Shown here: positions 1 to 6,055 of the stretch, piece by piece | How positions within the stretch are numbered: position 1 is the stretch's first letter | Layout of the letters: each line of letters begins with the position of its first letter | Assembly (NCBI GenBank): GCA_947173755.1 | Contig: CAMWGM010000039.1 | Span: 1 to 10,471, forward strand | Reading direction: 5' to 3' | DNA: 10,471 nucleotides | Source of the DNA: an uncultured Muribaculaceae bacterium | Lineage (GTDB): Bacteria; Bacteroidota; Bacteroidia; Bacteroidales; Muribaculaceae | Program-made: the position numbers and the translations under genes | The notes under the pieces: model-generated | What the model saw: the letters and a program-made list of their open reading frames with translations, nothing else | Told to the model about the DNA's origin: nothing | Databases searched by the model: none

Positions 1-590
1 GTGTGAAGGTAGGCATCGGCCCCGGTTCGATCTGCACGACCCGCATCATCGCCGGTGTGGGTGTCCCCCAGTTGTCTGCAGTCTATGATGTCGCCAAGGC
101 ACTCAAGGGTACAGGTGTTCCTCTCATCGCCGACGGCGGTATACGCTACTCCGGCGACATTGTCAAGGCTCTCGCTGCCGGCGCCTATTCCGTAATGCTC
201 GGAGGTATGCTTGCCGGTGTCGAGGAGAGTCCCGGCGACACCATAATCTACAACGGACGTAAATATAAGAGTTATCGCGGCATGGGTTCTCTCGAGGCTA
301 TGGAGAAGGGTTCGAAGGACCGCTACTTCCAGGCAGGCGAGAGCGACACCAAGAAACTTGTGCCTGAAGGCATCGCAGCCCGCGTGCCTTATAAGGGAAA
401 TCTCTATGAGGTAGTCTATCAGATGCTCGGAGGTCTGCGCGCAGGCATGGGCTACTGCGGTGCTCCCGATATCGAGACCCTCCACGAGGCCAAGTTCACC
501 CGTATCACCAATGCAGGTGTAGCCGAGAGTCATCCTCACGATGTGGCCATCACATCCGAGGCTCCCAACTATTCTTCATCGGCCCGCTGA
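1..590 (+). CDS. guaB: IMP dehydrogenase, C-terminal part (5' end outside window)
   Basis: IMP dehydrogenase oxidises IMP to XMP with NAD+, the committed step of GMP synthesis in the cytosol. The reading frame (codons from position 3) is already open at the left edge, so the GTG there is an internal valine and not a start. About 195 residues are present; the family is usually near 490, so roughly 60% is missing upstream. Visible hallmarks are the catalytic loop GPGSICTTR with the active-site Cys codon at 33-35, the IMP phosphate-binding stretch IADGGIRYSGD, the second phosphate site around MLGGMLAG, the flap region YRGMGSLEAM, the Arg-Tyr dyad in KDRYFQ that activates water, and EGIAARVPYKG. 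The gene ends with TGA at 588-590 followed directly by TAA. A strong hairpin follows 16 bases later. No sign of decay is seen. Identification is very secure. Confidence 0.97.
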   Translation, partial: VKVGIGPGSICTTRIIAGVGVPQLSAVYDVAKALKGTGVPLIADGGIRYSGDIVKALAAGAYSVMLGGMLAGVEESPGDTIIYNGRKYKSYRGMGSLEAMEKGSKDRYFQAGESDTKKLVPEGIAARVPYKGNLYEVVYQMLGGLRAGMGYCGAPDIETLHEAKFTRITNAGVAESHPHDVAITSEAPNYSSSAR

Positions 591-606
591 TAACGGTCGT
601 CAGATA

Positions 607-654
607 AAAAAATATTGCATGCTAGCCGGTTCCGGCTATCATGCAATATTTTTT
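607..654. terminator. Bidirectional intrinsic terminator between guaB and the omega-amidase gene
   Basis: A 48-base near-perfect inverted repeat centred at 630/631. The arms pair over 24 positions less one C/T mismatch (622/639) and the innermost TT loop. The inner part is GC-rich (TAGCCGG/CCGGCTA), and the outer ends are an A-run on the left (606-612) and a T-run on the right (649-654). Both strands therefore present a GC-rich stem followed by a U-tract. Convergent genes end on each side (guaB at 590, the leftward amidase gene at 671), so the element can serve both. Confidence 0.9.
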
Positions 655-670
655 ATATACGGTCAGATTT

Positions 671-1456
671 TCAGAAATTGATTGTCCAGTTGTCAGTCGC
701 CTCCCATGCGGGGAATCGCTTGCGGCCTATGTTGAGTTCTTCTTTGTCGAGAATGGCGTAGATAAGTCCGTCACGGCGCGTCTCGTGGATCGGGTGGCCG
801 AGATTGTCATATATAACGGAAATTCCCTTTGGATATTTGCCGTAGTCATCCTCGCCTGTCCGGTTGCACCCGACCGAGTAAGACTGGTTTTCTACAGCAC
901 GTGCCGCGAGCAGGAGTTTAAACTGATCCTGACGCGACTCGGGCCAGTTGGCGGGAACAAGCAGAACGTCGTAGTCGGCTCCGGGGCGGTTTCGGCACCA
1001 GACGGGGAAGCGCAGATCAAAGCAGACGATGAGTTTGAAACTCCATCCGCGGAAACGGATGATCTGCGGCTCTGCCATGGCCGGAGTGTAGACCTTGTTC
1101 TCTTCAGAGAGAGGGAAGAGGTGACGTTTGTCGGAGAATGTGGTGTCTCCACCCGGTTCGACGAAAAAAGTGCGGTTGGCGAGATGGCCCGAACGGTCGG
1201 TGGCAAGGAATGAGCCGCAGATTGCGAAACCGAAGAACTGTGCCCAACGTTGTATGGTGGTGATCGTGCGGCCGTCATTCGGCTCGGCGAGGGTAGCGGC
1301 GAGATTCTTGTCTTTCACGAATCCGGTCGTGAAGAGTTCGGGAAGAACCACAACATCAGTGTCGCTTTCGACACGGTTGAGTGTATGTGCCGCCGTCAGG
1401 AGATTTTCTTCAATATTTGCAAATGCTATGTCGAGTGGAGCAAGACAGATTTTCAT
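671..1456 (-). CDS. Carbon-nitrogen hydrolase, omega-amidase (YafV/Nit2-like)
   Basis: A 261-residue nitrilase-superfamily enzyme. The catalytic triad is visible in order: Glu40 in VVVLPELFTTGF, Lys110 in FSDKRHLFPL, and the nucleophile Cys145 in LIVCFDLRFP. The assisting glutamate region (LSEENKVY, about 117-123) and the VLLVPANWPESR segment are also present. The combination of SDKRHLF with CFDLRFPVW is typical of the YafV/Nit2 omega-amidase branch. That branch hydrolyses alpha-ketoglutaramate or alpha-ketosuccinamate to the keto acid and ammonia, a cytosolic salvage or metabolite-repair step that clears products of glutamine transamination. The length is normal and there is no signal peptide. 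Its ATG overlaps the stop of the upstream acyltransferase gene in the sequence ATGA (1453-1456 on the minus strand), implying one transcript and translational coupling. Transcription probably ends at the 607-654 hairpin. Substrate is inferred from family, not shown. Confidence 0.88.
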   Translation of the reverse strand: MKICLAPLDIAFANIEENLLTAAHTLNRVESDTDVVVLPELFTTGFVKDKNLAATLAEPNDGRTITTIQRWAQFFGFAICGSFLATDRSGHLANRTFFVEPGGDTTFSDKRHLFPLSEENKVYTPAMAEPQIIRFRGWSFKLIVCFDLRFPVWCRNRPGADYDVLLVPANWPESRQDQFKLLLAARAVENQSYSVGCNRTGEDDYGKYPKGISVIYDNLGHPIHETRRDGLIYAILDKEELNIGRKRFPAWEATDNWTINF

Positions 1457-1989
1457 TCTGTAGTGAAATTTTCAGGTTTGATACCGGAGAAGGGTCTGTA
1501 GTATTCCTTGATACGGGCCATATCTGCCGCAATGTCGCCTGTCGCGGTAAAGGTCTTGTCGAGATAGATATTTTTCGTGGCCGCGTCGATGGCTCCTAAT
1601 ATGATAGGCACGTTGGCCTCGTAGGCTATGTGGAGGAACCCGGTGCGCCAGTCGCTGACGCGCGAACGTGTCCCTTCGGGAGTGATGGCGATTGACAGCC
1701 GCTTGGCAGCGCGGAACTTTTCAATGATGGCTTCGGAGAGCGACGAACCGCGTTTGCGGGACACGGGGATTCCTCCGAGCGCTTTGAAAAGAAGATTCAT
1801 CGGGAAGAAAAACCAAGACTCCTTGATGAGGAAGCCTGCATCGCGACCCACGGACCAATAGGCCAGTTTGCCAAGCACGAAATCCCAGTTGGATGTATGG
1901 GGCGCTACGCAGATGATGCATTTCGGATAGTCGGGTACGGTGCAACTGACCTTCCATCCGAAGAGTTTTAGAAGAAATTTACTGATCAT
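1453..1989 (-). CDS. PlsC-like acyltransferase (1-acylglycerol-3-phosphate acyltransferase superfamily), short form
   Basis: A compact 178-residue member of the glycerolipid acyltransferase superfamily, whose members transfer acyl groups to lysophosphatidic acid or related acceptors at the inner membrane. Numbered from the ATG at 1989, the HX4D catalytic motif is HTSNWD (His31, Asp36). The acceptor-binding block GGIPVSR lies at about 72-78 and the conserved PEGTRSR block at about 104-110. Short hydrophobic or aromatic patches (KESWFFFPMNLLFKALG) may sit at the membrane surface, but no clear membrane-spanning helix is seen. The frame extends upstream to a TTG at 2031, but that would start at the edge of the 2033-2070 hairpin and add residues with no family match, so the ATG at 1989 is preferred. 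The stop overlaps the omega-amidase start by 4 bases. Such short forms are often of unknown acceptor, and PlsC itself is usually longer, so the exact substrate is uncertain. Confidence 0.82.
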   Translation of the reverse strand: MISKFLLKLFGWKVSCTVPDYPKCIICVAPHTSNWDFVLGKLAYWSVGRDAGFLIKESWFFFPMNLLFKALGGIPVSRKRGSSLSEAIIEKFRAAKRLSIAITPEGTRSRVSDWRTGFLHIAYEANVPIILGAIDAATKNIYLDKTFTATGDIAADMARIKEYYRPFSGIKPENFTTE

Positions 1990-2032
1990 GACATGAGAGA
2001 GAAGAGAGGAACATTGGAGGAAAAGGAACAAT

Positions 2033-2070
2033 CAATGTGGCTGAGCCGGGCAAACGACTCAGCCACATTG
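2033..2070 (-). terminator. Hairpin terminator downstream of the small hypothetical gene
   Basis: A perfect 13-bp inverted repeat (2033-2045 with 2058-2070, arm CAATGTGGCTGAG) with a 12-base loop. On the minus strand the stem lies 13 bases after the stop of the 2084-2452 gene and is followed by a moderately U-rich stretch (ATTGTTCCTTTTCC). The U-tract is broken, so termination may be partial, which could allow read-through into the acyltransferase gene, for which no promoter box was recognised. Confidence 0.65.
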
Positions 2071-2083
2071 GTGTATCGACTTT

Positions 2084-2452
2084 TCAGCGTGATTGAGCGG
2101 CAATTTTGTTTGCCTCGCGAGCCTCGGGTGTGAGGAGATCATTCATCTCCTTGAGGATTTCCTGGATGCGCTGATTGAACTCGGATTTGAGTTTGGCAAA
2201 GGAGGCTTTATAGTATTCCCGGCTAGCCTTATTATAATCATGGCGGCTGGGGAACGATTTTTCCGAACGGGGGAAAGCCACAGAAATCAGGCGCAGTGTC
2301 TTCTCCTGGGTCTCGGCGATCTTGACCACGATATCTTCGAGTTTGTCGACATCGATACCGGGGATTATGGTTGCGGCACGCAGACATTCTTCTGCAACCG
2401 CTCCGCAGATGAGGCGGATCTCTTTCTTCAGATAGCGTTTGTTGGTAGGCAT
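2084..2452 (-). CDS. Uncharacterised small helical protein
   Basis: A 122-residue protein that I do not recognise. It is predicted from composition to be almost entirely alpha-helical and highly charged, with a basic N-terminus (MPTNKRYLKKEI), a segment with cysteines and alanines (ICGAVAEECLRAA, about 15-27), and a lysine/glutamate-rich C-terminal half with heptad-like spacing (FAKLKSEFNQRIQEILKEMNDLL, about 85-107, cited only as a region). No signal peptide, membrane segment or metal-binding motif is visible, so it is probably cytosolic. It lies 57 bases downstream of thrC in the same direction and ends just before a perfect hairpin. The ATG at 2452 gives a clean start with no competing longer frame. 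The gene looks real because it is bounded by a hairpin and fits the leftward gene layout, but no function can be assigned. Confidence 0.72.
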   Translation of the reverse strand: MPTNKRYLKKEIRLICGAVAEECLRAATIIPGIDVDKLEDIVVKIAETQEKTLRLISVAFPRSEKSFPSRHDYNKASREYYKASFAKLKSEFNQRIQEILKEMNDLLTPEAREANKIAAQSR

Positions 2453-2481
2453 ATCGTAGATGGATTTGGAATACTGATGAT

Positions 2482-2511
2482 TATAAAAATAGAACGCGCG
2501 GTGAGAGCGTT
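2482..2511 (-). terminator. Possible weak terminator after thrC
   Basis: On the minus strand AACGC (2507-2511) can pair with GCGTT (2493-2497) around a 9-base loop. The stem overlaps the thrC stop codon and is followed by CTATTTTTAT. The 5-bp stem is short, so this may be a weak or partial terminator. Read-through would explain expression of the following small gene, which has no obvious promoter of its own. Confidence 0.4.
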
Positions 2512-3814
2512 ATGTTTTCTGGAGCAGCACATTTCTGAGGGCGGCGCGTGTCGGCGGAATCCTGATCGGGGCAGCGAGTCTTCGGACACCATGGCCCGGG
2601 CGCCCTTTCAGACGCACGCCGGTTGAATCGAACAGTGTGTCGGGAAATTTCGACGGGTGAGCGGTGGAAAGGAAGATGCCGCGTTCGCCGGGACGGAGAT
2701 TTTCCACCAGAGCATGGTAGGCTGTCGCTCCGTGCGGATCGACGAGATAGTGATGGTCGGTGTAAAGACGGCTGATTGATTCGCGTATCATCTCGTCGGA
2801 GGCTGCCACGCCTTCCACCATCCTGCTGAGCGAACCGAAGTCGCCGTCGCAAAGGGCTGTGATGCGCGGCATGTTGGCCGGAGTCGCCACATCCATTGCC
2901 GAAGCGATGGTGCGGACAGGAGTGAAAGGGGTGAATGATCCGGTCCTGAGGAACTGTATCACGGCATCGTTGGAATTGGTGGCAGCAACAAGTCTCTTGA
3001 CCGGCAGACCCATCTTCATCGCCATGAGCGCGGCTGTCAAGTTGCCGAGATTTCCGCAAGGGATGGCGATAACGACGTCGCTTCCTTCACCGCTGCGGGC
3101 CATCAGATCGGCATACGCATAGAAGAAATAGAAGGTCTGAGGAAGCAGACGGCAGATGTTGAGAGAGTTGGCAGTAGTGATATGTGCCTGCGAACGCAAC
3201 TGGGAATCGGCCAACACCTCACGTGTCAGCCGCTGACAGTCGTCGAATGTTCCGTTGACTTCGATAGGGTGGACGTTTCCACCCAGTTCAAGGAACTGGC
3301 GACGCTGGAACTGTGTCAGACGGCCGTGGGGATAGAGCACATAGACATCGACACCCGGGACACCGAAAAAGCCGGACGCAACGGCGCCGCCCGAATCGCC
3401 TGACGTGGCCACAACGACCTTCATTCTCTCCCCTCCGGGAAGCGTGTCGTTGAAGTGTGAGATAATGCGGGCCAGAAAACGTGCCCCGACATCCTTGAAG
3501 GCGAGCGTCGGACCGTGGAAAAGTTCGAGAGCATATATATTCGGGGTTATTTCGGTCAGCGGAATGTCAAACGTGAACGTATCATAGACGATGCGCTTGA
3601 TCGTCGCGGAATCTATGTCAGGCCGAAGCAGCAGATCGGCCACCACATAGGCGATCTCGCGTATCGACATCTCGGCAATATTATTGAAAAAGGCTTTCGG
3701 AATGACAGGGATTTGCTCGGGCAGAAATAATCCGCCATCGGCGGCAATACCTGTCATCACAGCCTCGCGCAGGGAGACTTTGGCGCTTTTATGATTGGTA
3801 CTGTAGAACTGCAT
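2510..3814 (-). CDS. thrC: Threonine synthase
   Basis: A PLP-dependent enzyme converting O-phosphohomoserine and water to threonine and phosphate, the last step of threonine synthesis, in the cytosol. At 434 residues it has the normal length for the Bacteroidetes form. The N-terminal threonine-synthase domain (about 1-80, with the early MQFYSTN and ADGGLFLPE) is followed by the PLP fold. Lys107 in GPTLAFKDVGARF is the expected Schiff-base lysine. TSGDSGGA (137-144) contacts substrate and cofactor, GNLGN (254-258) is the PLP phosphate-binding loop, and AATNSND (277-283) and TPANMPR (311-317) are further conserved blocks. The ATG at 3814 is supported by a Bacteroidetes-type promoter about 35 bases upstream. 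In many Bacteroidetes thrC follows the aspartokinase-homoserine dehydrogenase gene. Here its upstream neighbour is instead the fructan operon, which terminates before it, so it appears to be transcribed independently. Confidence 0.96.
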   Translation of the reverse strand: MQFYSTNHKSAKVSLREAVMTGIAADGGLFLPEQIPVIPKAFFNNIAEMSIREIAYVVADLLLRPDIDSATIKRIVYDTFTFDIPLTEITPNIYALELFHGPTLAFKDVGARFLARIISHFNDTLPGGERMKVVVATSGDSGGAVASGFFGVPGVDVYVLYPHGRLTQFQRRQFLELGGNVHPIEVNGTFDDCQRLTREVLADSQLRSQAHITTANSLNICRLLPQTFYFFYAYADLMARSGEGSDVVIAIPCGNLGNLTAALMAMKMGLPVKRLVAATNSNDAVIQFLRTGSFTPFTPVRTIASAMDVATPANMPRITALCDGDFGSLSRMVEGVAASDEMIRESISRLYTDHHYLVDPHGATAYHALVENLRPGERGIFLSTAHPSKFPDTLFDSTGVRLKGRPGHGVRRLAAPIRIPPTRAALRNVLLQKT

Positions 3815-3847
3815 GGAGCCGTAGTAAGTTTTTCAGATGGTAATATG

Positions 3848-3879
3848 CAAAAGTAACGTTTTAACAATAGAATTGCAAC
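3848..3879 (-). promoter_or_regulatory. Promoter of thrC (Bacteroidetes -7/-33 type)
   Basis: On the minus strand TACTTTTG (3848-3855) matches the Bacteroidetes -7 consensus TAnnTTTG, and GTTG (3876-3879) stands in for the -33 TTTG/TTG box with 20 bases between. The transcription start would fall near 3840, leaving a leader of only about 25-30 bases before the thrC ATG, too short for a leader-peptide attenuator. Confidence 0.65.
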
Positions 3880-3904
3880 ATAAAAAAACTTAAAACGACC
3901 GATG

Positions 3905-3937
3905 AAAAAAGCCGGATGTCATTGGCAGACATCCGGC
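3905..3937 (-). terminator. Intrinsic terminator of the GH32-MFS-fructokinase operon
   Basis: A perfect 10-bp GC-rich stem (GCCGGATGTC, 3911-3920, with 3928-3937) with a 7-base loop. On the minus strand it is followed at once by six U residues (3905-3910). It lies 27 bases beyond the fructokinase stop and upstream of the thrC promoter, so it separates the sugar operon from thrC. Confidence 0.92.
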
Positions 3938-3964
3938 ACGGTTCAGCTTAGTGAGAAGTAGAGG

Positions 3965-4855
3965 TTAAGCGTGGGTGATTTCCTCGGGAAGGATAGGCAT
4001 GGCCCCTTTCTGAGTGCAGACATAAGCAGAGGTTTTGACCGCGGTGGCGTGAGCCTCCTCGACAGATTTGCCTTTGAGAATGCTGGCGATAAAAGCACCG
4101 GTGAAGGAGTCGCCTGCGCCAACGGTGTCGGCCACTTCGACAGTAGGGGTGGGCTGGAAGGAGACTTTTCCGGGGGTGAAGACATAACTTCCGTTGATGC
4201 CGCAGGTGAGGATGAGCATCTTGAGATTGTATTTGCCAAGAAGAATCCAGCATTTATCCTGAAGGTCGATGCCCGGATAACCAAACATGCGGCTCACTGC
4301 TACGAGTTCCTCGTCGTTGATCTTGAGAATGTTGCAGCGCTCCATCGAGTGGCAGAGGGTCTCTTTGGTGAAGAAACCCTGGCGAAGATTGACGTCGAAG
4401 ACAATCAGCGGCTTATTTTCGGCGGGAATCGCGTCGAGAAAGCGGTTGATTGTGTTTCGCGACACGACGTTGCGCTGAGCGAGAGAGCCGAAGCAGACAG
4501 CCTTGGTGCGACCGGCGAGGTTTTCGAGTTTTGCCGTGTATGGGATGTTGTCCCAAGCCACGTTTTCCTTGATGTCATACTGAGGAATGCCTGCCTGATC
4601 GATTTCAACCTGTACGGTACCGGTGGGGTAAGGTACTTTCTCGATGAGCTGGTTGAGACCCTTTGATGTAAGGTTTGTCTCGATTTCCTGACCTAGGGAG
4701 TCATCGCCGACAGCACTGACCACACACGAGGGGAGACCGAACTGCGACACATGATAAGCGAAATTGGCGGGTGCGCCACCTATCTTTTTTCCTTCGGGGA
4801 GAACATCCCACAGGGCTTCGCCCATACCGACGACAACGTCTTTCTGGTTTTGCAT
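3965..4855 (-). CDS. Fructokinase, PfkB (ribokinase) family
   Basis: A cytosolic sugar kinase expected to phosphorylate fructose with ATP to fructose 6-phosphate. At 296 residues it is of normal length. Family signatures are GEALWD near the N-terminus (12-17), the sugar-binding KIGGAPANFAYH (24-35), and the second PfkB signature DTVGAGDSFTGAF (243-255), where Asp249 is the expected catalytic base in the anion-hole GAGD. The FDVNLRQGFF segment (153-162) is also typical of fructokinases in this family. It is the last gene of the leftward operon, 13 bases after the MFS transporter stop, and is followed by a strong terminator. Pairing with a GH32 enzyme and a sugar importer makes fructose much the likeliest substrate. 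The arrangement resembles fructokinase BT1757 beside BT1758 in B. thetaiotaomicron (from memory). Another ketohexose or sugar cannot be excluded from sequence alone. Confidence 0.9.
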   Translation of the reverse strand: MQNQKDVVVGMGEALWDVLPEGKKIGGAPANFAYHVSQFGLPSCVVSAVGDDSLGQEIETNLTSKGLNQLIEKVPYPTGTVQVEIDQAGIPQYDIKENVAWDNIPYTAKLENLAGRTKAVCFGSLAQRNVVSRNTINRFLDAIPAENKPLIVFDVNLRQGFFTKETLCHSMERCNILKINDEELVAVSRMFGYPGIDLQDKCWILLGKYNLKMLILTCGINGSYVFTPGKVSFQPTPTVEVADTVGAGDSFTGAFIASILKGKSVEEAHATAVKTSAYVCTQKGAMPILPEEITHA

Positions 4856-4868
4856 GATATATTGGGTT

Positions 4869-6053
4869 TTATGATTTGATTTTGAGTGAATAGAAGAGGA
4901 GATAGACTACGCCGGCAGTCATGACTGCCACTGCGCCGACCTGACCGATGGCGTCAGAAGCAAAGCCCATGGCGAGGGGAAAGATGGTTCCGCCGAAGAG
5001 ACCCATGATCATCAGACCTGACACTTCGTTCTTCTCGTTGGGAGAATAGTTGATGCCCTGTGCGAATACGATCGGGAAGATGTTGGAGTTGCCGAAGCCG
5101 ATCATGCCGATGGCGATGTAGATGATGTGGATCGAGGTGGCATTGAACAGAATTCCCATTGCTACCAGCATCATGATGACCGAGATCGAGAAGAAGACCT
5201 TCGGACGCATCACGCGGAGGATGAATGCACCTGTGAATGAACCGATGGTGCGGAAGATAAAGTAGATGCCTGTTGCAAATCCTGCCTCTTCGAGCGGAAG
5301 TGAGAGGCGCTCCATGATGATCTTGGGAGCGGTGGTGTTGGTGCCGACATCGATACCTACGTGGCAGATGATGCCGAGAAAGCAGAGCAGGATGAAGGGA
5401 GTGGAGAGGAGTTTCAGACACTCGAGTACTCCGGAGGCTTTGTCAGGTTTCTCCTCGGCTATGGGAGTGGGTGAGAGGAGGCTGATGGAAAGCAGGCTGA
5501 AGAAGGCGTAGAAGAGGAAAAGCACACGCCACCCCATTCCGAATGTAGGCATCATCGTAGTGGCGCCCCATGCCGCGAGGATGGGAGCGAGGAAAGAGGC
5601 GATGGCCTTGACAAATTGTCCGAAGGTGAGGGTTGAGGCGAGGCGGTCAGGCTTGATTAGGTTGCTGACGAGGGGATTGAGCGAAGTCTGCATGACGGCG
5701 TTTCCGATTCCGAGAAGGGAGAAAGAAACGAGCATGACATTGTAACTGTCGCCGAAGAGAGGGATGATGAGAGAGAGCGTTGTGATGAACAGAGAGAAAA
5801 GCACGGTGTTCTTACGTCCGATCTTGTTCATCAGCATTCCGGTCGGCACCGAGAAGATAAGGAACCAGAAGAAGACGAGCGACGGGAACAGGTTGGCCTG
5901 AGAATCGGTGAGACCAAGTTCCTGTTGGACATAATTTGAAGCGGTGCCGACAAGGTCGACGAAACCCATGGCGAAGAAGCAGAACATCACGGGGACAATC
6001 TGCATCCACGAGGTGCGACGTCCTGCTTCAACGGTAGTATTGACTGAAGGCAT
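4869..6053 (-). CDS. MFS sugar transporter, FucP-like (probable fructose/fructoside importer)
   Basis: A 394-residue major facilitator superfamily permease with about 12 hydrophobic helices spread from residue about 18 to 388 and a central cytoplasmic loop near 195-212 (TPIAEEKPDKASG). The motif-A-like loop GMLMNKIGRKN (72-82) lies between helices 2 and 3, and MQTSLNPLVSNL (121-132) corresponds to the conserved helix-4 region of the FucP/GlcP-type sugar:proton symporters. It would sit in the inner membrane and bring the sugar released by the GH32 enzyme into the cytosol. Its ATG follows the GH32 stop by 2 bases, and the fructokinase starts 13 bases after its own stop, so the three genes are surely co-transcribed. 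Fructose specificity is inferred from this context. Residues cannot decide between fructose, sucrose and short fructo-oligosaccharides. Confidence 0.9.
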   Translation of the reverse strand: MPSVNTTVEAGRRTSWMQIVPVMFCFFAMGFVDLVGTASNYVQQELGLTDSQANLFPSLVFFWFLIFSVPTGMLMNKIGRKNTVLFSLFITTLSLIIPLFGDSYNVMLVSFSLLGIGNAVMQTSLNPLVSNLIKPDRLASTLTFGQFVKAIASFLAPILAAWGATTMMPTFGMGWRVLFLFYAFFSLLSISLLSPTPIAEEKPDKASGVLECLKLLSTPFILLCFLGIICHVGIDVGTNTTAPKIIMERLSLPLEEAGFATGIYFIFRTIGSFTGAFILRVMRPKVFFSISVIMMLVAMGILFNATSIHIIYIAIGMIGFGNSNIFPIVFAQGINYSPNEKNEVSGLMIMGLFGGTIFPLAMGFASDAIGQVGAVAVMTAGVVYLLFYSLKIKS

Positions 6054-6055
6054 GA

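Noticed and set aside
641..1213. A 190-codon open frame on the plus strand opposite the omega-amidase gene.
   Set aside because: The minus strand here encodes a full nitrilase-family protein with its catalytic Glu, Lys and Cys; the plus frame starts inside the terminator hairpin and has no family features. It is a shadow.
1990..2031. Upstream TTG start that would lengthen the acyltransferase by 14 residues.
   Set aside because: It begins at the edge of the preceding gene's hairpin and adds residues with no match to the family; the ATG at 1989 is a better start.
2011..2045. ACATTG at 2011-2016 could pair with the terminator arm CAATGT (2033-2038) as a competing structure.
   Set aside because: Six base pairs cannot compete with the 13-bp perfect terminator stem, and no leader-peptide or ligand logic is visible.
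2071..2080. GTGTATCGAC, one mismatch from the operator half-site, here and again at 7711-7720.
   Set aside because: Both are single copies without a tandem partner at 21 bp. One lies beside a terminator and the other inside the GH32 coding region, so chance is the simpler explanation.
2510..2640. The thrC C-terminal tail looked unlike the usual family ending, suggesting a frameshift.
   Set aside because: Total length is normal for the family, the conserved STAHPSKF block is in frame, and the last residues form a plausible helix; no alternative frame gives a better ending.
3815..3847. A threonine-responsive leader-peptide attenuator before thrC.
   Set aside because: The predicted leader is only about 25-30 bases and contains no Thr-rich frame or alternative hairpins; the hairpin at 3911-3937 belongs to the fructokinase operon, upstream of the thrC promoter.
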